From: Mycteria americana
Lineage: Eukaryota; Chordata; Aves; Ciconiiformes; Ciconiidae
Direction of reading: 5' to 3'
NCBI RefSeq assembly: GCF_035582795.1
Contig: NW_027445625.1
Coordinates: forward strand, 1,984,001-2,048,000
DNA: 64,000 nt
Shown: positions 58,024-64,000 of the stretch, in pieces
How the letters are laid out: every line of letters begins with the position of its first letter
Position numbering within the stretch: the stretch's first letter is position 1
Notes under the pieces: generated by a model
The model's input: only the letters and a program-made list of their open reading frames with translations
Told to the model about the DNA's origin: nothing
Databases searched by the model: none
Position numbers and translations under genes: made by a program

Positions 58024-59111
58024 TTTCATAGACTCATAGAATCATTTAGGTTGGAAAAGACCTTTAAGATCATCGAGTCCAACCGTCAACCTAACACTAC
58101 CAAGACCACCACTACACCATGTCCCTAAGCACCTCATCCAAATGTATTTTAAATACTTCCAGGGATGGTGACTCAACCACTTCCCTGGGCAGCCTGTTCC
58201 AATGCTTGATAATGCTTTCAGCGAAGAAATCTTTCCTAATATCCAATCTAAACCTCCCCTGGAACAACCTGAGGCCAGTTCCTCTCGTCCTGTCACTTGT
58301 TACTTGGGAAAAGAGATTGAGACACCCCCATCACTACAACCTCCTCTCAGGTAGTTGTAGGGAGAGGTAAGCTCTCCCCTCAGCCTCCTTTTCTCCAGAC
58401 TAAACAACCCCAGTTCCCTCAGCCGTTCCTCATCAGACTTGTGCTCTTGAGCTTCGTTGCCCTTATTTGGACATGTTCTAGCACCTCAATGCCTTTTTGT
58501 CGTGAGGGGCCCAAACCTGAACAAAGTATTTGAGGTGCAGCTTCACCAGTGCCAAGTACAGGGGGACGATCGCTGCCCTACTCCTCCTGGCCACGCTATT
58601 TCTGATACAAGCCAGGATGCTATTCACCTTCTTGGTCACCTGGGCATGCTGCCGGCACATATTCAGCTGGCTGTCGACCAACACCCCGAGGTCTTATTCT
58701 GCCAGGCAGCTTTCCAGCCACTCTCCCCCAAGCCTGTAGAGTTGCATGGGGTTGTTGTGACCCAGGTGCAGGACCCAGCACTGAGCCTTGTTGAACCTCA
58801 TACAATTGGCTTTGGCCCATCAATCCAGCCTGTCCAGATCCCTCTGTAGAGCCTTCCTACCCTCAAGCAGATCAACGCTCCTGCCCAACTTGTGTCATCT
58901 GCAAACTTACTGCTGGTGCACTCAATCCCCTCATCCAGATTATTGGTAATGATATTAAACAGAACTGTCCCCAGTACTGAGCCCTGGGGAACACCGCTTG
59001 TGACCGGCCACCACCTGGGTTTAACTCCATTCACAACTCTTTGGGCCTGGCCATTCAGCCAGTTTTTTAGCCAGTGAACAGTAGGCCTGTCCAAGCCATG
59101 ACTAGCCAAGA
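58024..59111 (-). mobile_element. CR1 LINE, antisense, private to right copy
   Basis: 3' end at the left ('catagactcatagaatca', complement of a CR1 tail), then the complement of the RT to about 59111 with GVPQGSVLG and FADD recognisable. Frame shifts are present and it belongs to a more diverged subfamily than 3656-6089. The uninterrupted site is at 12445-12455. TTT at both ends may be a short target duplication. Confidence 0.92.
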
Positions 59112-59586
59112 TTTATTGGATTTGCAAGGGACCTCAGGGATGCTGGAATATCATCACCCTCATGCCATGGCTTTCTGCATGTGTCACTCTCATGTGGCGT
59201 CCTGTTGTAATGCACAGCTTTTGCAGGCTTTGAGGAGGGCCTGTTCTGTCCCGCTTGCAACCACTGGGATGCCACTGTGGAGAAAATAGGACTATCATCT
59301 CAAGTTGCAGGAGACCTTATAGCTTACACAGGCCTAAGGACACAGCAGGAGAGTGTGGAAGTGAGGAGAGACCAGCACGGAGAAGATCACGTCCTGATGC
59401 GGTCCATGGCCATGGCTCCAGGGAAGCAGCAGCCCTGACTCCAAGGTGGAAGTGCCCCACCAGGCAGCAGAGGCAGCTCTGAGGGCCACCGGGCTGCTCC
59501 TCCCTGTGGCATCTGGACTTCTGGCTCCTTAACCGCTTCTGCATTCTGGTGCTGTGTCCTCAGCTCCAGAAAGGTTTGCTGGATTC

Positions 59587-59592
59587 TTTATT
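59587..59592 (-). terminator. Poly(A) signal AATAAA for minus-strand OR
   Basis: Minus-strand AATAAA 213 bases past the stop of 59805-60722; counterpart of 12946-12951. Confidence 0.55.
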
Positions 59593-59804
59593 TATGCAAG
59601 GAGACTGGTTCCTTAGATATATTAGGATAGTTCCTCAGAAAAAAACATGTTGAATGTCAAGAAGAAGCGGGATGTATAATACTATTTCATTGTAATTAAT
59701 ATTATCACACCTATAAAAAAAGAATGTAAAATAAAGAAAAGAACACAAGATAGTCCTGCCTTTTCCTGAGATACCCTGGGAGTCATATAAAGAGGATGGA
59801 TACC

Positions 59805-60722
59805 TTAATGATGTTGAAACAGTATGTGTTCAAACAGTTTCTTCAGGGCATCCTTGAGCTCCTTGTTCCTCATGCTGTAGATGAGGGGGTTCACTGCTGG
59901 AGGCACCACCGAGTACAGAACTGACACCACCAGATCCAGGGACGGGGAGGAGATGGAGCGGGGCTTCAGGTAGGCAAACGTTAAAGTGCTGACAAACAGG
60001 GAGAGCACGGCCAGGTGAGGGAGGCACGTGGAAAAGGCTTTGTGCCGTCCTTGCTCAGAGGGGATCCTCAGCACGGCCCTGAAGATCTGCACATAGGACA
60101 GCACAATGAAAACAAAACATCCAAAAGCTAAACAGGCACTAACAACAAGAAGGCAAATTTCCCTGAGGTAGGCGTCTGAGCAGGAGAGCTTGAGGATCTG
60201 GGGGACTTCACAAAAGAACTGGTCTACAGCATTGCCCTTGCAGAGGGGTATTGAAAATGTGTTGGCAGTGTGCAGCAGAGCATAGGGAAAAACAGTGCCC
60301 CAGGCAGCTGCTGCCATTTTGGCACAAGCTCTACTTCCCAGGAGGGTCCCGTAGTGCAGGGGTTTGCAGATGGCAATGTAGCGGTCGTAGGCCATGACTG
60401 TGAGAAGATAAAACTCTGCTGAAATGAAAAAGACAAACAGAAAGACTTGGGCAGCACATCCTGCATAGGAAATGGCCCTGGTGTCCCACAGGCAATTGGC
60501 CATGGCTTGGGGGACAGTGGTGGAGATGGAGCCCAGGTCGAGGAAGTAGTACATGGGGGTGTGGAGGCGGTGGTCACAGGCTATGGCGGCAATGATGAGG
60601 CTGTTGCCCAGGAGGGCAGCCAGGTAGATGCCCAGGAAGAGCCAGAAGTGCAAGAGCTGCAGCTCCCTCGTGTCTGCAAGCACCACCAGGAGGAACTCAG
60701 TAATGGAGTTGTTGTTGGACAT
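59805..60722 (-). CDS. Olfactory receptor, OR14-like, with six-codon TM2 deletion
   Basis: 305-residue odorant receptor, duplicate of 13164-14099. It is open throughout, but an 18-base deletion near 60541-60544 removes six residues of TM2: the paralogue reads MYFFLLNLSLLDLGS, this one MYYFLDLGS. The conserved Asp before LGS stays, but the helix loses about one and a half turns. The rest is intact: sequon N4, GN in TM1, TM3 [12 protein letters not shown] and NPLIY. The start at 60722 follows an acceptor; the open extension to 60932 is upstream exon/intron sequence. Few other differences from the twin (L/V at 13, D/V after the EL2 cysteine, Q/K near the end). Receptor folding is probably lost, so it may be a pseudogene in the making despite its open frame. 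Confidence 0.88.
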   Translation of the reverse strand: MSNNNSITEFLLVVLADTRELQLLHFWLFLGIYLAALLGNSLIIAAIACDHRLHTPMYYFLDLGSISTTVPQAMANCLWDTRAISYAGCAAQVFLFVFFISAEFYLLTVMAYDRYIAICKPLHYGTLLGSRACAKMAAAAWGTVFPYALLHTANTFSIPLCKGNAVDQFFCEVPQILKLSCSDAYLREICLLVVSACLAFGCFVFIVLSYVQIFRAVLRIPSEQGRHKAFSTCLPHLAVLSLFVSTLTFAYLKPRSISSPSLDLVVSVLYSVVPPAVNPLIYSMRNKELKDALKKLFEHILFQHH

Positions 60723-60745
60723 TTTCTTCCTGTGGGCTTGGGGAC

Positions 60746-60770
60746 CTGTCCAAGGAGGAAAAGACAGTGA
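60746..60770 (-). other. Splice acceptor before minus-strand OR
   Basis: Counterpart of 14123-14147. The exon starts at 60745; the likely donor at 62195 gives a 1450-base intron. Confidence 0.63.
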
Positions 60771-62195
60771 TAAGTTAGGAATGACTTCTCTGTAGAAAAG
60801 CCCATGCCGTTTCTCATAGAAATCCCCCTGCCAGAGCTGAATGAGGAATGAGCCAGGCCATTCCCCAACCCTACCAACTGAAGGACATTCTGCCTGAATG
60901 TATAAAATACCGCTTAGACATCTAGTTTCCATGAGGAATCCTCTGGAGTAGGACCCCCAGAGTCGGAGTCAGAATAGAAGTTAACCTGCACCCTCACCCC
61001 AAGAGCAAGAGTATGACGGACAGGTAGTGAAACAGGGAAGAATAATGGCTATGCTCCAGAAAAATGAAGCATGGAGAGAAATGCAGATGGGCATGCAGAG
61101 AAACCTTCTCCTTCTCCTCATCCAGCTGTGCTCTCCACCTCACAGACAGAGACAACGTAGGGCACTCATTTTTAGCCTGTTTGTTGTATAGCAATTGTAG
61201 GACACAGGCACTTCTTCTGGACTGGAGGTCCAGCTGCCAAGGAGTTTACTCACGCCCTGCACTCTGTGGCCTTGGGCATGAGGCTGTGCTGGAGAGGAGA
61301 CCACAGGCTTGCTCCAGGGAAGTTGTCTGAGCTGCAGGGGATGGCAGAGAGGTGTGCAAGTCACCCTTCCCACAGCGTTTCTGGAACAAGCTCCCTGTCC
61401 CTCCCTGCCCATGTCTCTGCTGCCTGGAGCTGTCCCTGCCAGGAGCTCTTTCTCTGTCCCCATATCTCCTCCCGGTCAGTGCTCACAGACCCCATCCCAC
61501 CCGCTGCATGCTCAGCTCTGCCCTGCAGACACCTCCTGCAGCCAGGCACTGCCCCGGGACATCTCTGTGTGTGCAGGGGCTAAGGAGCAGCTCAGGCAAG
61601 TCCTAACAAGAACTGGGGTCTCCGTACCTTCTCCACAGTAGAGAACAAAGTTCCCATCTCCCCCTGCCCACCCAGCCAACCAAGAGGAGAAAAGTCAAAG
61701 CACAGACTGCTTCCCTGTCAGGCAAATGCTGCCTTGATGCCCGTCTTCAAAAGGACTCTCTGCAAATGTCCTGGGGGTGGTCTGGAGCTCTGAGCAGCCG
61801 TGACCCGCACCCTCTCAACAGTAGAGGGAGCCTGCCTTGCTGGGGGTCACTCCTTGTGCACTCAGCTTCTCCCCATAGCGACGTGGGAAGCTCCCCAGGC
61901 AGGCTGAGCGCTGACCCTGGCAGGTGGCAGAGTCCCTGCCCTGGCACACAGCCCCTTGGGGTGCAGGGACTCTGCTCTGAAGGACAGCCCTGGACACTCC
62001 TGGCTGCACACCCAGCTTCACACTCTGCAGCCATCCCAGGGAGAAACAAGCTGTCATACCCTGGCCCTCTGACCATGTGGCAGGGAATCCCTGCGCTGGA
62101 ACTCATCCTTCTCCTCCAAACCAACCATGGGATGTGTCAGCTTTAGGAGATCCCTCCAGGACCTCATGTGCCCTGCCCTGTGGCCAGCGACTTAC

Positions 62196-62440
62196 AGTGT
62201 GAAGGGCTGTGAAGATCTCTTCCACTCCAGACTGCCTTTAACCTCTCTCTGCCTCTCTCGTCTCCCCTCAGTGCCTGCAGGCAGTGCCCTCAGCCCTGCT
62301 GCGCTTTGCGGAGGAGCTGCTCCTGGGCAGAGCGCTCTCTCTGCTTTCTGCGCTCCCATGGTGCCATAAGCTCCCTGCATCCCAGGAGCCCGGCCCAGCT
62401 TATCAGCAGAAGACCAGCCCAAGGCTGAAGTAATCACTGA
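62196..62440 (-). promoter_or_regulatory. Putative noncoding first exon and promoter-proximal region
   Basis: Counterpart of 15566-15810, nearly identical. Donor GTAAG with GT at 62195-62194 on the minus strand. Confidence 0.55.
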
Positions 62441-62884
62441 TGCTCCCTCCCTCAGCTGGGCAGAGACACTTGATTCCAGCAGTGGAATTTCTTCTATTAG
62501 AAAAACAGATGGGCACGAGAATCACCTTTTCTTCTCCCATCATGAGACAGGACACCAGGAACGTGATAGGGAAGGATCTGCTTTCTCCAAGCTAGGGGAA
62601 TGTTTTCAGTTTAGTGAATTTAGGCATTTCATTCTGCTTTGTCGTCCAAGGGCTAGAAAGACATTCAAAAGTCCTTTGTCCATGCCATGTCTCTGCTTTG
62701 AAGCAAAGCCTTTGCACACACAAGACCTTGGACACGCGGTACCAGGATTCCTTATGGCAAGAAGGAGCTTGCCTGGTGCCACACCTGGGGTGCTTTAGCC
62801 CACATGTGCAGCAATGATCTCAGCAAGGGGCACAGACAGGATAAGCGGGAGCTGTTAGTGTTGGAGGCAGTGGTGTGACAGTGA

Positions 62885-64000
62885 CGGAATCAATTGGCAA
62901 GGCGTGGTGGCAGAGCTCAGTACGGCTGGTCTTCAAGGACAGCATCCTCCAAGCACAGCAATAATCCAGACTGAAACTCAGCCTGAACTGGAAAGGCAAT
63001 TCAAGGGCACCATAATGAGTCTTTACCACTTCAGGAACAGTTAAAGAAGAAACAAAGATACTGTGTGGCCAGTGCTGAATTTAATAAGAACGGTTGTAGA
63101 TAGCTCTGAGATACTCCATGTCCTTTTTGCCTCAGTCTTCAGCAGGAAGGGCTCCAGGGCCTTTGTGCCTTGAGGCAGGACTCTGGAGGAGAACAACTAG
63201 CAGTAGATGAGAACCAAGTCAGGGGCCACATGAGTGATCCACAGTCCTTACCAGGAGGGGTGGCATCCCAGGGAGCTGAGAGAGCAGGATGATGTCACAG
63301 GGAGGCCACTCACCATGATCTTTGAAAGGCCGTGGAGACTGGAGGAACAGGCTGATGACTGGGAGCACCCAGCTATTGCATGCACCTTTCAAAAATGCCC
63401 AGGTGATGAGCAGGGGAACTAAAGGTTCTGCCCCCGAGCGTGTGCCCTTGGAGCCCATTTCTGGGTGTCTGAAAGAGAAGGTGACTGGATTTACCCAGGG
63501 TAGATTGTGTATGGCTGTCATCTTTGCTTTCCATGAGGAAAGGACAGGATTGCTAGACGTGGAGAAGCAGTGGTTGTCTTTCACCTGAAAGTCAACAAAG
63601 CTTTCAGCATCATCCCCCAACAATATTTTTGTGTTTGAGATAGGATATTATGATCTCCATCGGTGCATAAATAGCTGGTTAAAAAACCAGCTGGATGGTG
63701 AGGCTCAGAAGACCGTGGTTAATGTGTGGTACTCGGTCTGGAGGTCTCGAGCTAGCAGGGTCCTGCAGGGGTCTGTCCTGCAACCTGCCCTGTTTAACGT
63801 GTTCTTAATGACCCAGAGGAGATGAGAGGGTGATTTTTCATAACATTTGTAGAAGACAGCCTATTGAGGAGAGCAGACGCTACAATGGAGGGCAGGGCTG
63901 CCGTTGCAAGGGACGTAAAGAGGCTGGAGTGATGGACCAACAGGAACCTCGTGATATGCAGCAAGTCCTGACCTTAAGGTGGATGAAGCCCCTGCAGTGA
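62885..64000 (+). mobile_element. Old CR1 LINE, sense, uninterrupted
   Basis: Counterpart of 16255-18000 without the younger CR1; the empty site GGTTGT is at 63092-63097. It runs off the window end. Confidence 0.75.

Larger units (their letters stand above)
42889..64000 (+). repeat. Segmental duplication, right copy
   Basis: Counterpart of 1-17902, in the same orientation and running off the window. It has extra material at 45906-49940 and 56414-57462 and one private CR1 at 58024-59111. It keeps the empty sites for the two CR1 copies private to the left block. Confidence 0.93.

Noticed and set aside
1-64000. CRISPR arrays, tRNA or rRNA genes
   Set aside because: No evenly spaced identical repeats with unique spacers, no tRNA cloverleaf or TTCGANNC-type B box in a credible context, and no rRNA signature noticed.

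Overview
The window is nuclear DNA of a bird. It holds intron-less olfactory receptor (OR) reading frames of the avian-expanded OR14-like (gamma-c) group, many CR1 LINE pieces with the typical 3' end of short ATTCTGTG-type repeats, and avian-type ERV solo LTRs. There are no bacterial-style operons, CRISPR arrays or recognisable RNA genes.

Layout: five full-length or near full-length OR14-like genes lie at 509-1444 (+), 13164-14099 (-), 27322-28257 (+), 43394-44332 (+) and 59805-60722 (-). Two broken OR10/OR6-like pseudogenes lie at 18613-19005 and 32956-33778. The rest is mostly transposon debris. The dominant structure is a direct segmental duplication: 1-17902 (left copy) matches 42889-64000 (right copy, running off the window), each holding an OR on + and an OR on - that face each other. 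A second, partial repeat links 24240-31065 with 39850-47080 (OR upstream region + OR + 3' flank).

Each OR has a splice acceptor 22-23 bases before its ATG. Four of the five also have, 1.4-2.5 kb upstream, a conserved stretch ending in a GTAAG-type donor, so the likely gene model is a noncoding first exon, one intron and one coding exon. Poly(A) signals lie about 180-215 bases past each stop.

The two duplicate copies act as natural before/after pictures. Three CR1 insertions are present in one copy with the empty site kept in the other. One CR1 (10557/55071) predates the duplication. A block of about 1.05 kb with a 62-64 base tandem repeat and a degenerate TTAGGG-rich tract is present only in the right copy. 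One OR (59805-60722) has lost six codons from TM2; another (43394-44332) has a divergent extracellular-loop-2 patch. The only possible non-OR host coding sequence is a pair of candidate exons on the minus strand at 36216-36394 and 36652-36720, of unknown identity.

All similarities were judged by eye; percentages are small hand counts, not alignments.
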